Source: an uncultured Lachnospiraceae bacterium
GTDB lineage: Bacteria; Bacillota; Clostridia; Lachnospirales; Lachnospiraceae
NCBI GenBank assembly: GCA_910584965.1
Contig: CAJUDZ010000014.1
Span: 18,995 to 82,994, forward strand
Reading direction: 5' to 3'
Length of the DNA: 64,000 bases
Numbering within the stretch: the first letter of the stretch is position 1; each line of letters starts with the position of its first letter. The notes under the pieces are model-generated. The model did no database searches. It worked only from the letters and a program-made list of their open reading frames with translations, and was not told where the DNA came from. Position numbers and translations under genes: made by a program. This document shows positions 1 through 8,150 of the stretch, piece by piece.

Positions 1-111
1 GATTATCCGTACCAGTTTGCCATGTGGCAGTATACGACGACGGGCGTATTAAACGGCGTTTCGGGGGACGCAAGCCTGAATCTTTGTTTTGTCAGTTATT
101 CGGACAGATAG
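1..111 (+). CDS. C-terminal fragment of a GH25-type lysozyme (partial)
   Basis: The reading frame is open from the first base and stops with TAG at 109-111, so only the last 36 residues are in the window. The fragment contains FAMWQYTTTGVLNGVSGD, which matches the W-Q-Y-T-x-x-G-x-V-x-G-x-x-G strand that closes the barrel of glycoside hydrolase family 25 muramidases, enzymes that cut the MurNAc-GlcNAc bond of peptidoglycan. In full members this strand is usually followed by D-x-N; here the sequence continues NLCFVSYSDR before the stop. The call rests on this short motif only, and the catalytic residues lie outside the window. Its last 16 bases overlap the 3' end of the convergent gene at 96-890. 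Confidence 0.6.
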   Translation, partial: DYPYQFAMWQYTTTGVLNGVSGDASLNLCFVSYSDR

Positions 112-890
112 TGTATGATTTTGGGTGAAATCTGAACAGCGGTGTACAGGTCGGCGTAAGCGGCAGGAGACATACCCTCCATGTAATTAGGGGTATATGC
201 CTTTTTTACGCCGGCTTTTATTAACAGATCGATGGCCTTGTTATAGGCAATCGCGGCTTCTTCTTCCGTCCGGTATATGCCCACCGTGTAGTCACCCCTG
301 ACATGGATTTTTGTCCTGTAAAGAAGCTCTCCGTTTTGGCGGAATGAGGAAACACCGTGGTAAGCGTTTAAAATTTCAATATTCTCATAGCGGTAATCGT
401 TGGTATTTCCATTGATAAACCGATAATCTTTGTTCAGTACAGCATAATTTTTGATGCCGTACCGATTCCTGATATTCATCTGCATTCCATAATCGGCAAC
501 AAAATAATGACCGCCCCGGCAGGAGATTTTATGGTTGGCGTAGTAGAACAGATCATCCCTGTCGAAAATAAAAAAATGGGACGGTGAAAAATAATAATAA
601 AAAAAGGACGGGCGTATATAAATCGGATTGGAAAAATAGATGCCGTTGTCCCGGAAGTTGATCAGACAGACCCATTTTTCAAAGAAAAGAACGGAATCCT
701 GATGGTAGCGGGAAATTTCCAGACTTTGATCCTGAAGGATGCGGTTCGCGAGCAGATAAGCCTCATGGGCAGATTCTGCCGTATCATAACTGCCAAGACT
801 GATATGCTTTGCGCGATAAGTTAAAGAAGAACGGTAATAAAGCGTGCCGTTTTTCTTTTTTGCCTGATAAACTCCGGGTAGCTGGGGCAT
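96..890 (-). CDS. Protein with two AP2-like modules around a degenerate HNH-like core
   Basis: The product has 264 residues. Residues about 5-50 and 180-230 are two copies of one pattern, G-V-x(6)-NG-x-L-x-YR followed by L/VG-x-Y-x-T-x-E-x-A-x-x-AY, typical of AP2/ERF DNA-binding modules as found in bacterial and phage HNH endonucleases. The middle contains NGNTNDYRYENIEILN, resembling the D-G-N-x-x-N-x-R-x-E-N-L part of HNH_3 nucleases, but the usual His-His pair before it is not visible (NKDYRF stands there), so nuclease activity is doubtful. Start: an ATG at 932 gives 14 more residues but lies on the probable -10 box; the ATG at 890 has GGAG 8 bases upstream and is preferred. No mobile-element genes flank it. 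A sequence-specific DNA-binding role is inference. Confidence 0.6.
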   Translation of the reverse strand: MPQLPGVYQAKKKNGTLYYRSSLTYRAKHISLGSYDTAESAHEAYLLANRILQDQSLEISRYHQDSVLFFEKWVCLINFRDNGIYFSNPIYIRPSFFYYYFSPSHFFIFDRDDLFYYANHKISCRGGHYFVADYGMQMNIRNRYGIKNYAVLNKDYRFINGNTNDYRYENIEILNAYHGVSSFRQNGELLYRTKIHVRGDYTVGIYRTEEEAAIAYNKAIDLLIKAGVKKAYTPNYMEGMSPAAYADLYTAVQISPKIIHYLSE

Positions 891-933
891 TGTAAATCTC
901 CAATCTTTTGAAATATTTCTGAATATTGGCATT

Positions 934-942
934 AGTATAACA
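934..942 (-). promoter_or_regulatory. Possible extended -10 box (TGTTATACT) of the AP2-like gene
   Basis: Read on the minus strand the site is TGTTATACT, an extended -10 element without a good -35 box 17 bases upstream. It would place transcription start near 927 and leave about 37 bases of leader before the ATG at 890, which supports the shorter start of that gene. Confidence 0.35.
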
Positions 943-1128
943 TATTTTTCCGGATTTCTGTATAAAATATTACAGACATATTACATGTTGAGAAGAACAG
1001 CGAAAACCTCTGATATTTCGGCAGTCAGAACAAGACAAGCAGTACAGGCTGAAAAATCGGGCAGACCGCATATGTCATGCCTGCGGACTTGCGGGACATC
1101 ATTCAGCGACAGAAACGGGAGAAATTGT

Positions 1129-1749
1129 ATGTATAAAAAATATCTGACAAAATTACTTTTGATGAGTATGATTTTTATCACTTCATGGATTTGTTTAAAA
1201 GAACTTCAGATCAACCGGATTGCGGCGACGCAGGCATTCCGGATGGAGTATCTGACGGTAACGGAGGAAGAAAAAAAGAAAAGTTTTCTGGAAGTGGTGG
1301 CCTGTGTGGCATCCGGCCAGCGGGTCGTGGATTACGAAGTGCTGGAAAAAACGAAAAAGTATCAGTTGTCCGAACAGGATTATGATGCCCTTCTGCGCAT
1401 CGTGGAGGCCGAAGCAGGAGGAGAGGACGAGGATGGAAAGCTGTTGGTGGCAAACGTGGTATTAAACCGTGTCAACAATGAGAATTTTCCGGATACGGTG
1501 ACGGAGGTCGTCATGCAGAAAGAGCAGGGTGTGGCGCAGTTCAGCCCGACGGTGGACGGGCGTTTTCAGAATGTAAAAGTGAGCCAGGAAACATATGAGG
1601 CGGTGGAAAGAGCGCTTTGCGGTGAGGATATTTCTCAGGGAGCCTTGTATTTCTGCGCGAGAAAGAAGGCGGATTCCAACAAGATACAGTGGTTTGACCA
1701 GAAACTGACAAGACTTTTTTCCTATGGAAATCATGAGTTTTTCTTATAA
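1129..1749 (+). CDS. SleB-like cell wall hydrolase, membrane-anchored
   Basis: The product has 206 residues. An N-terminal hydrophobic stretch at about residues 7-22 acts as an uncleaved signal or membrane anchor. The C-terminal half, from YDALLRIVEAEAGGE to the end, matches the Hydrolase_2 (SleB/CwlJ) domain: the Glu in RIVEAEAGGE is the expected catalytic acid, and VANVVLNRV, FSP and the C-terminal FSYGNHEFF are family hallmarks. Such enzymes are lytic transglycosylase-like and cut spore cortex or vegetative peptidoglycan outside the membrane. An in-frame ATG at 985 would add 48 residues that look untranslated; the ATG at 1129 has GGGAG 7 bases upstream and starts directly at the anchor. 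It lies close to the tail of a GH25 muramidase. Whether it acts in germination or in growth cannot be told. Confidence 0.8.
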   Translation: MYKKYLTKLLLMSMIFITSWICLKELQINRIAATQAFRMEYLTVTEEEKKKSFLEVVACVASGQRVVDYEVLEKTKKYQLSEQDYDALLRIVEAEAGGEDEDGKLLVANVVLNRVNNENFPDTVTEVVMQKEQGVAQFSPTVDGRFQNVKVSQETYEAVERALCGEDISQGALYFCARKKADSNKIQWFDQKLTRLFSYGNHEFFL

Positions 1750-1756
1750 ATCCACA

Positions 1757-1785
1757 TTGCCATAGCAGTCTTATGGTGATATAAT
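1757..1785 (+). promoter_or_regulatory. Sigma-A promoter TTGCCA-17-TATAAT
   Basis: TTGCCA at 1757-1762 and TATAAT at 1780-1785 are separated by 17 bases. It lies just after the SleB-like gene and 79 bases before the next start, so it probably drives the 1864-5594 gene run, which has no obvious internal terminator. Confidence 0.7.
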
Positions 1786-1863
1786 TTAGCTGATAAGGCC
1801 GGAGGCAGATATGCCGTGTACGGCTGTGCAAAAATATAATGACGCTGAAGGAGATACATAGGA

Positions 1864-2451
1864 ATGAAAGAAGAAACTGCAAAACTTAAAAAATTCGGAA
1901 GCTTTTTCTGGTTGTTATTGTTAGGGCTCGGCATCGGACTGCCGGTTATTGTTTCGCTGCTTATATGTCTGTTTGCGGAGGGACCGTTCCGGCTGGATGT
2001 TTTTTTCCCGCTGGTGCTGGTGTTCGGGTTTATCATATGGATGGTACTGTTGATGCTGGTCGGCTACGGGAGCCTTACCCGCATTTTTGTAAATCGTACC
2101 GCGCAGAAAGTAGAACAGCTTCCTTATTGCTTTAACAGCTCTTTTACGAGCAGAGGAAGTATCTTATATATCGATGTGGAAGGCGGCATGATCGGCTACA
2201 TTTCCGCTTATAACCCGATGGAAATCCAGACGTTCAGCGCGGCCAGAATCGAACGGCCGGAAACGGTGGCATCGACGATGACCGGGGTGCGCTTCGTATT
2301 TTATCTGGACGGAAAGAAAATGACGGTTTATACGCTGATCAGCAATCGGGCTGTCAGCTTAAAATCCGGAATAGGTGCGGAAGCGGTTTCCAAAGCGGAT
2401 GCTTTCGTTGAGCTCTTAAAGGCAGCCAAAAGAAACGCGGAGGGCAGGTAG
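1864..2451 (+). CDS. Two-TM membrane protein of unknown function
   Basis: I do not recognise this 195-residue protein. Two long hydrophobic segments, at about residues 12-38 and 47-68, are joined by a short loop (EGPFRLD). They are followed by a soluble part of about 125 residues that contains YIDVEGGMIGYISAYNP and several alternating beta-like stretches, probably cytoplasmic. The start ATG follows GGAGATACATAGGA and a good sigma-A promoter. It is the first gene of a run with 2454, 2946, thrC and 5247, with a gap of only 2 bases to the next gene, so the first three membrane proteins may act together. Confidence 0.7.
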   Translation: MKEETAKLKKFGSFFWLLLLGLGIGLPVIVSLLICLFAEGPFRLDVFFPLVLVFGFIIWMVLLMLVGYGSLTRIFVNRTAQKVEQLPYCFNSSFTSRGSILYIDVEGGMIGYISAYNPMEIQTFSAARIERPETVASTMTGVRFVFYLDGKKMTVYTLISNRAVSLKSGIGAEAVSKADAFVELLKAAKRNAEGR

Positions 2452-2453
2452 AG

Positions 2454-2924
2454 ATGGCCGGCCTGTTATATTATCTGCCTGTCATTGTGACGGCGGGGGT
2501 CGTTATCGGGGCGCTCATCCTGGGAGGTTATTTTATCCGGGAATATGTAAGAGTCAGGAAAAACGGTTCCACTTGTATGTATTGTAAGGCGGAGGCAGCC
2601 AGAGCGCTGCCTCGTACCTATTTATTTTTGCTGCCGATATCGTTTGGGGATACATATGAAGATGCCGAAAAATATCTTCTTTCCCATATGGTTCCGATTA
2701 TGGGGAAGGAGCAGATACCGACCGGACGCCGGGCCTGTAAGGTGGAGGTTCACGGCTGTTCAAAATGCAGCAGGCGGCAGGTAATTATCGAGGACTTTCT
2801 GCTGGTGCGGGGAGAAGAATACCTGAAAGAATATTATAAATTTTCTTATGAGAAGTTCCGGCCTTTATTGGATACCTGGGAAGAAACGGAGCGGAGAGTA
2901 TGTCCGGGTTCCCAGCCGGGATAA
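2454..2924 (+). CDS. Single-TM protein with Cys-rich (CxxC-type) soluble part
   Basis: I do not recognise this 156-residue protein. Residues about 7-28 form one transmembrane helix. The soluble part has CMYC near residue 41 and CSKC near residue 101, two CxxC pairs that could together bind one zinc ion as a split zinc ribbon. Between them lies a region of aromatic and acidic residues (FGDTYEDAEKYLLSH). The start codon follows the stop of the previous gene by 2 bases and the upstream GGGCAGGTAGAG can act as ribosome binding site, so translation is probably coupled. Zinc binding is inference from spacing only. Confidence 0.65.
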   Translation: MAGLLYYLPVIVTAGVVIGALILGGYFIREYVRVRKNGSTCMYCKAEAARALPRTYLFLLPISFGDTYEDAEKYLLSHMVPIMGKEQIPTGRRACKVEVHGCSKCSRRQVIIEDFLLVRGEEYLKEYYKFSYEKFRPLLDTWEETERRVCPGSQPG

Positions 2925-2945
2925 ACAGGGAGGTTTGAGATCGTT

Positions 2946-3674
2946 ATGAAAAAAATGCTTAGAAAATTTCTGGAATTTATATCAGTCATTATCGCTTTGA
3001 TAATCGCCGTTCTGGTGGCGAAAGATCTTCCTTTGGAGTCTTTGCTTCGGGGAAAAGAAGAACCGGTTACGCTGGCCATGACCGAAGGAGGGCTTCCGGA
3101 GGATTATATCGGGATGCCCGCGGCCGATGATATTCCGAGAATCGAAGATGCGGAAAGCTGGGAAGATACCTGGCAGACGAGTTATGTGACGGTGGAGCCG
3201 GAAGCGATTATTCCGACCGGCGTCGGAGCGCGTCATCCGTGGATATCCGCTTATTCGAGCGGAAGCAGACGCAGCGGGTCAAGATACAGGCCGGACGTTT
3301 CCGATATGACTTTTGATATTCTGGGAGAGTACAGCGAATATTTTCTGATTCAGCTGCCCGACCAGTCTTATATTCTGGCACAGATGTCGATTGACGATGC
3401 CAGGGCATTAAAGGCAGGAAAGAAGATAACGCTGCCGATCGGAAGGAAAGGGGCTGTTCATCAGCAGGCGATCAGCCAGATCGAAGACGCGAGCCGGAGT
3501 TATGACGTGAATATGGAAGGCGTGTTTTACTGTATTAATGATCAATGGAACGAAAGCCATAATATGCTTATGCTGCTGATCCGTTACGGCTGCGGCGCGC
3601 TGATAGCGCTCGTGCTTGGCAGCATTCTGATTACGATCGTCGACAAGATTCTGAAAGAAAAGACGGAAGAATAA
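2946..3674 (+). CDS. Bitopic membrane protein with large extracytoplasmic region, unknown function
   Basis: I do not recognise this 242-residue protein. A first hydrophobic segment covers about residues 10-25 and a second about 207-232, the latter followed by basic KILKEKTEE, so both ends are likely cytoplasmic with about 180 residues outside. The external part contains a Ser/Arg-rich stretch (SSGSRRSGSRYRPD) and a beta-rich portion around YSEYFLIQLPDQSYILAQM. It follows the two membrane proteins at 1864 and 2454 in the same direction with a 21-base gap; the three may form a complex. No catalytic motif is visible. Confidence 0.65.
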   Translation: MKKMLRKFLEFISVIIALIIAVLVAKDLPLESLLRGKEEPVTLAMTEGGLPEDYIGMPAADDIPRIEDAESWEDTWQTSYVTVEPEAIIPTGVGARHPWISAYSSGSRRSGSRYRPDVSDMTFDILGEYSEYFLIQLPDQSYILAQMSIDDARALKAGKKITLPIGRKGAVHQQAISQIEDASRSYDVNMEGVFYCINDQWNESHNMLMLLIRYGCGALIALVLGSILITIVDKILKEKTEE

Positions 3675-3728
3675 AAGGCATTGCAGGAAATATGCTCATC
3701 ATTATAACAGGAAAGATACGGAAAGGAT

Positions 3729-5228
3729 ATGGTTACAGGAATGGATATATTATACAGCAGTACGAGGAATGACGAAAAGAGAATACCGGCGTCACAGGCG
3801 ATTCTGAAAGGGCTGTCAGAAGACGGCGGGCTTTTTGTACCCGATCGGATTCCGGAACTGGACAGACCCTTAAAAGATATGACGGATATGAGCTATCAGG
3901 AGATCGCCTATGAGGTTATGAAACTCTATCTGACGGACTTTACGGAAGAAGAACTGAAGAACTGTATCGGCAGGGCTTACGATTCCAAATTCGATACGGA
4001 AGAGATCGCGCCGCTTGCAGAGGCGGATCATGCTTATTATCTGGAGCTTTTTCACGGTGCGACAATCGCATTCAAGGATATGGCGCTGTCGATCCTGCCG
4101 CATCTGATGATAACGGCGGCGAAGAAGAATCATGTGGAAGAGGAGATTGTTATTCTGACGGCGACTTCGGGAGATACCGGAAAAGCGGCTCTCGCAGGAT
4201 TTGCCGATGTGGAAGGAACGAAGATCATTGTATTTTATCCGAAAAACGGCGTCAGTCCGATTCAGGAAAAACAGATGGTAACGCAGAAAGGGAAGAATAC
4301 GTTTGTCATTGGGATTCATGGCAATTTCGACGATGCACAGACCGGTGTTAAGAACATTTTTTCCGACCGGGAGCTGGAAGAGAAGATGCTTGGGAAGGGA
4401 TTTCGTTTTTCCTCCGCCAATTCCATCAATATCGGCCGTCTCGTTCCGCAGATCGTTTACTATGTATATGCTTATGTAAAACTTTTGCAGCATGGGAAAA
4501 TAGACGACGGGGAAGAAATGAACGTCGTCGTGCCGACCGGGAATTTCGGCAATATTCTGGCGGCTTTCTATGCGAAAAATATGGGCGTGCCGATCGCGAA
4601 GCTGATCTGTGCTTCCAACGAAAATAAAGTGCTGTATGACTTTTTCCGCACCGGAAGTTATGACCGGAACCGGGAATTTGTGCTGACCAGTTCTCCGTCT
4701 ATGGATATTTTGATTTCAAGCAATCTGGAACGGCTGATCTACCGCATCGCGGGCAATGACGCCAGGAAGAACGCGGAGTTTATGGCGGCTCTTTCCCAGG
4801 ACGGGGAATACCGGATTACGGAGGAGATGGGCACACAGTTGAAGGATTTCTACGGAAACTATGCGGGTGAGCAGGAGACGGCGGACAGAATCAGAGAGCT
4901 GTATGAGAAGACCGGTTATATCATCGATACCCATACGGCGGTGGCGAGCGTGGTCTGCCGGAAATATCAGGAAGAAACAGGAGATATGAGAAAAACGGTT
5001 ATTGCCTCGACGGCCAGCCCCTTCAAGTTTACGAGAAGCGTCATGAATGCGATCGATTCCAAATATGACAGCATGACGGATTTTGAGCTGGTGGATGAAC
5101 TGTCCGGACTTGCCAATGTAAAAGTGCCGAATGCCATCGAAGAAATCAGAACGGCGGCCGTACTGCATCATACGGTATGCGAAAAGGATGAGATGAAGGA
5201 AGCGGTGGAAAAGATTCTCGGAATTTAA
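3729..5228 (+). CDS. thrC: Threonine synthase
   Basis: The 499-residue product matches the longer (type II-like) threonine synthases, which convert O-phospho-L-homoserine to L-threonine with pyridoxal phosphate in the cytoplasm. The N-terminus carries the family signature YSSTRN and LSEDGGLFVP. The PLP lysine is Lys116 in FHGATIAFKDMAL, and the phosphate-binding loop is TATSGDTGKAAL. PTGNFGN, which contacts the cofactor ring, is also present. The start is uncertain: ATG at 3729 has GAAAGG only 2-3 bases away, while the in-frame ATG at 3741 is better spaced and begins at MDILYSSTR, where many homologues begin. It is fourth in a run of small membrane-protein genes with no other threonine-pathway gene nearby. 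Confidence 0.93.
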   Translation: MVTGMDILYSSTRNDEKRIPASQAILKGLSEDGGLFVPDRIPELDRPLKDMTDMSYQEIAYEVMKLYLTDFTEEELKNCIGRAYDSKFDTEEIAPLAEADHAYYLELFHGATIAFKDMALSILPHLMITAAKKNHVEEEIVILTATSGDTGKAALAGFADVEGTKIIVFYPKNGVSPIQEKQMVTQKGKNTFVIGIHGNFDDAQTGVKNIFSDRELEEKMLGKGFRFSSANSINIGRLVPQIVYYVYAYVKLLQHGKIDDGEEMNVVVPTGNFGNILAAFYAKNMGVPIAKLICASNENKVLYDFFRTGSYDRNREFVLTSSPSMDILISSNLERLIYRIAGNDARKNAEFMAALSQDGEYRITEEMGTQLKDFYGNYAGEQETADRIRELYEKTGYIIDTHTAVASVVCRKYQEETGDMRKTVIASTASPFKFTRSVMNAIDSKYDSMTDFELVDELSGLANVKVPNAIEEIRTAAVLHHTVCEKDEMKEAVEKILGI

Positions 5229-5246
5229 CGGATAAGGAGAAAGAAA

Positions 5247-5594
5247 ATGTACAGTTTTATTGATTTTTTATGTATTATCGGCGGAGGCTATCTTGTATAT
5301 GCGGGAATCGTCATGAAAACACAGGGGAAAATCGTCAATAACGTTGTAATGAATAAAGGCGCGGATGAGAGCGCATTGCGCGATAAGGAAGGATTTATCG
5401 GTTATCTGTACGGAAAACTGATCGCAGTCGGCGCCGTTGTTATTCTGGCCGGCGCTGTGAATGTGATCAACGATCTGACAACGCAGTCATCCGTCATATC
5501 GGGGATATCGAGCATTGCCTTTTTTGCGGCGATCGTTGTTTATGCGGTTTTTGTCAATAAGGCGCTGAAGAAGTTTTTAAAGTATCCAAGATAA
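5247..5594 (+). CDS. Small three-TM membrane protein, unknown function
   Basis: The 115-residue product has three hydrophobic segments at about residues 4-23, 53-73 and 84-103, and a basic C-terminus. A short hydrophilic loop (KGADESALRDKEGF) lies between the first two. I do not recognise a family beyond a generic small membrane protein. The ATG follows AAGGAGAAAGAAA and starts 18 bases after the thrC stop, so it is co-transcribed with thrC, and the strong hairpin at 5628 ends the run. Confidence 0.65.
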   Translation: MYSFIDFLCIIGGGYLVYAGIVMKTQGKIVNNVVMNKGADESALRDKEGFIGYLYGKLIAVGAVVILAGAVNVINDLTTQSSVISGISSIAFFAAIVVYAVFVNKALKKFLKYPR

Positions 5595-5627
5595 ACGGGA
5601 GGTATCCGAAATAAACCGAATCCGTAC

Positions 5628-5669
5628 AAAAAGTTCCTGTATTCCGCGCTGCGGAGTTCAGGAACTTTT
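5628..5669. terminator. Bidirectional terminator between 5247-5594 and citrate synthase
   Basis: AAAAAGTTCCTG at 5628-5639 pairs with CAGGAACTTTT at 5659-5669, with an inner CCGC/GCGG stem. A run of A on the left and of T on the right lets it end transcripts arriving from both convergent genes. Confidence 0.85.
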
Positions 5670-5686
5670 CTGATTGTTCGATATGT

Positions 5687-7060
5687 TTAACGGTTCTCCA
5701 TCGGAATATACTCTCTGTCCTTACCGATTGCCTTATAGGCGGGACGAATGATTTTACCGTTGTTTGCCAGCTCTTCCATCCGGTGCGCGCTCCATCCGGC
5801 AATTCTTGCAATCGCAAAAATCGGTGTATAGAGTTCCATCGGAAGATTCAGCATGCGGTATACGAAACCGGAATAGAAATCCACGTTGATGCTGACGCCT
5901 TTGTAAATCTGCCGTTCTTTGGCAATGACTTCAGGAGCAAGACGTTCCACAAGAGAGTAGAGCGCAAATTCTTCCTGCAGCCCTTTTTCTTCCGATAACT
6001 GTTCTACGAAAGATTTGAAAATAACGGCTCTTGGGTCGGATTTGGAATATACGGCATGGCCGACGCCGTAAATGAGCCCGGCATGATCAAAGGCTTCTTT
6101 ATGTAACAGTTTGGCCAGATAGCTGCCGACCTGCTCTTCGTCTTTCCAGTCGGCGACTTTGTGCTTCATATCGTCAAACATCTGTACGACTTTTATATTG
6201 GCGCCGCCATGCCTCGGGCCTTTCAGGGAACCGATTGCCGCGGCGATGACCGAGTAGGTATCGGTGAGAGAAGAAGTAACAACATGCGTGGTAAAGGAAG
6301 AGTTGTTACCGCCGCCGTGTTCCATATGAAGTACAAGCGCGATATCGAGAATTTTTGCCTCTAACGGTGTGTACTGACTGTCCGGCCGCAGAATATGCAG
6401 AATGTTTTCCGCTGTGGACAATTCAGCGATCGGCTGGTGAATAAATAAACTTTTTCCATCGTGATAGTGGCTGTATGCCTGATAACCGTAGATAGAAAGC
6501 AAAGGAAAGAGACTGATGAGCTGTAAGCATTGTCTGAGTACGTTTGGAAGAGAAGTATCGTCTGCCCTGTCGTCGTAGGAATACAGTGTCAGGACGCTTC
6601 TTGCAAGCGTGTTCATCATATCATTGCTTGGCGCTTTCATGATAATATCGCGTACAAAACTGGTAGGAAGAGAACGGTAACTGGCCAAAAGCGATTTGAA
6701 CACTTCCATCTCTTTTTCATCCGGCAGTTTATCAAAAAGCAATAAATAAGCAGCCTCTTCATATCCGAAGTGATTATCTCTGGCAAATCCGTTGACGAGG
6801 TCTTTGACATCATATCCCCTGTAAAAAAGCCGTCCGTGGGTAGGAACCTGAACACCGTCCACAATCTTGTTTGCACGAACATCCGAGATATGCGTCAGTC
6901 CTGCCAGAACACCTTTTCCGTTCAAATCCCGAAGTCCGCGTTTGACATCATATTTGGTGAATAGTTCCGTATCGATGATATCCGCCTGTTTACTCATATT
7001 AGCGAGACGAAAGATTTCAGGAGTGATTTCCGAGTAGCTGTTATGATCCATGGTGTACAT
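5687..7060 (-). CDS. gltA: Citrate synthase
   Basis: The 457-residue product condenses acetyl-CoA and oxaloacetate to citrate. Active-site residues are visible: His248 in HMEHGGGNNSSF, His284 in GPRHGGAN, His335 in GVGHAVY, Arg344 in DPRA and Asp394 in VDFYSG. GHAVY in place of the GHRVY of most bacterial enzymes, together with an N-terminal extension of about 50 residues, marks a variant class that I associate with anaerobic clostridia. The start at 7060 has AAGGAGG 8 bases upstream. It is monocistronic, convergent to the 5247 gene and divergent from deoC. Isocitrate dehydrogenase is encoded at 58879 in this window; aconitase is not seen. Confidence 0.93.
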   Translation of the reverse strand: MYTMDHNSYSEITPEIFRLANMSKQADIIDTELFTKYDVKRGLRDLNGKGVLAGLTHISDVRANKIVDGVQVPTHGRLFYRGYDVKDLVNGFARDNHFGYEEAAYLLLFDKLPDEKEMEVFKSLLASYRSLPTSFVRDIIMKAPSNDMMNTLARSVLTLYSYDDRADDTSLPNVLRQCLQLISLFPLLSIYGYQAYSHYHDGKSLFIHQPIAELSTAENILHILRPDSQYTPLEAKILDIALVLHMEHGGGNNSSFTTHVVTSSLTDTYSVIAAAIGSLKGPRHGGANIKVVQMFDDMKHKVADWKDEEQVGSYLAKLLHKEAFDHAGLIYGVGHAVYSKSDPRAVIFKSFVEQLSEEKGLQEEFALYSLVERLAPEVIAKERQIYKGVSINVDFYSGFVYRMLNLPMELYTPIFAIARIAGWSAHRMEELANNGKIIRPAYKAIGKDREYIPMENR

Positions 7061-7142
7061 GAGATAGGCCTCCTTTCAAATAATGGTGAACTTGTGACTA
7101 TATTGTTTTATACTTGCAAACTCGCGCTCCCGGCGCCTTTTA

Positions 7143-7157
7143 CCCGGTTGAACCGGG
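7143..7157. promoter_or_regulatory. 15-bp palindrome in the gltA-deoC intergenic region
   Basis: CCCGGTT and AACCGGG are perfect inverted arms around a single G, lying 83-97 bases upstream of the citrate synthase start in an otherwise AT-rich region of 366 bases. No T-run follows it in either direction, so it does not look like a terminator. An operator for citrate synthase is a reasonable guess; the regulator is unknown. Besides this palindrome and the deoC promoter I see nothing else in the gap. Confidence 0.45.
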
Positions 7158-7305
7158 CGTTTGCTCATGAACAACCGCATAAAAGAACAAATGTGGATGC
7201 AGGATGTTTATTTCTTTTCGGTTATTATATCATAAAAAACTGATGAAAAAAAATAATGTTTGAAAATTTTAGAAAGTTTTAACATATTACACAATTTGAT
7301 TCCTG

Positions 7306-7334
7306 TTGCGAAGGCGGGAAAAAGGTATTAAAAT
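7306..7334 (+). promoter_or_regulatory. Sigma-A promoter TTGCGA-17-TAAAAT for deoC
   Basis: TTGCGA at 7306-7311 and TAAAAT at 7329-7334 are 17 bases apart. The start codon of deoC lies 92 bases downstream. Confidence 0.65.
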
Positions 7335-7426
7335 AAAATGGAATGAGAACTTTCTAAAGCGCCGGAAAAACATTTTGTATGAATTTAATATTTGTATGGA
7401 CTTTATAATGGAAAGGATGTTACGGG

Positions 7427-8077
7427 ATGGATATACGGGAAATTTTGAGACATGTAGATCATACACAGTTAAAAGCGTTCGCGACATGGGACGATATTGT
7501 TGAATTATGCGACGAGGCGATTTTATATCAGACGGCTTCCGTCTGTGTGCCGCCGGCTTATGTCAGACGGATTCACGATACTTACGGGAATGAACTGAAA
7601 ATCTGTACCGTAATCGGATTCCCGCTCGGATATCATACGACGGAAATCAAAGCGGCCGAAGCGGCGCAGGCCGTACGGGACGGCGCGGCCGAGATCGACA
7701 TGGTCATTAATATCGGAGATGTGAAAAGCCGGCTTTATGAGAAAGTGGAAGCGGAAATCCGGGCGGTAAAGGAAGCCTGCGGCGGGCGGATACTGAAAGT
7801 GATCATTGAGACCTGTTATCTGACGGAAGAGGAAAAAATCGCGATGTGCCGTGCGGTGACAAATGCGAAAGCGGATTATATTAAGACGTCTACGGGATTC
7901 GGAACAGGCGGGGCATCGATTGAGGACATCCGCCTGATGAAACGGCATATCGGTCCCGATGTGAAGATCAAGGCGGCCGGCGGCATTTCCACGATAGAGG
8001 AAATGGAAGCGTTTCTGAAAGAAGGGTGTGACAGAATCGGTACATCCAGGGCGGTCAGCCTGTTAAAGAAAGCATAG
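7427..8077 (+). CDS. deoC: Deoxyribose-phosphate aldolase
   Basis: The 216-residue product cleaves 2-deoxy-D-ribose 5-phosphate to glyceraldehyde 3-phosphate and acetaldehyde in deoxynucleoside catabolism. Catalytic residues are in place: the Schiff-base Lys153 in DYIKTSTGF, Asp91 in EIDMVINIG and the proton-relay Lys182 in KIKAAGGI. Length fits the short bacterial DeoC family. It is preceded by its own promoter and by GAAAGGATGTTACGGG, and stands without other deo genes. The next gene, an aminopeptidase, starts 73 bases later and may be co-transcribed. Confidence 0.95.
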   Translation: MDIREILRHVDHTQLKAFATWDDIVELCDEAILYQTASVCVPPAYVRRIHDTYGNELKICTVIGFPLGYHTTEIKAAEAAQAVRDGAAEIDMVINIGDVKSRLYEKVEAEIRAVKEACGGRILKVIIETCYLTEEEKIAMCRAVTNAKADYIKTSTGFGTGGASIEDIRLMKRHIGPDVKIKAAGGISTIEEMEAFLKEGCDRIGTSRAVSLLKKA

Positions 8078-8150
8078 AACGGAAATCGCAGGAAGAGAAG
8101 CGGAACAGGCGGGCAAAGACAGGGTTTCATACCGAATGGGAGGACAGAAC

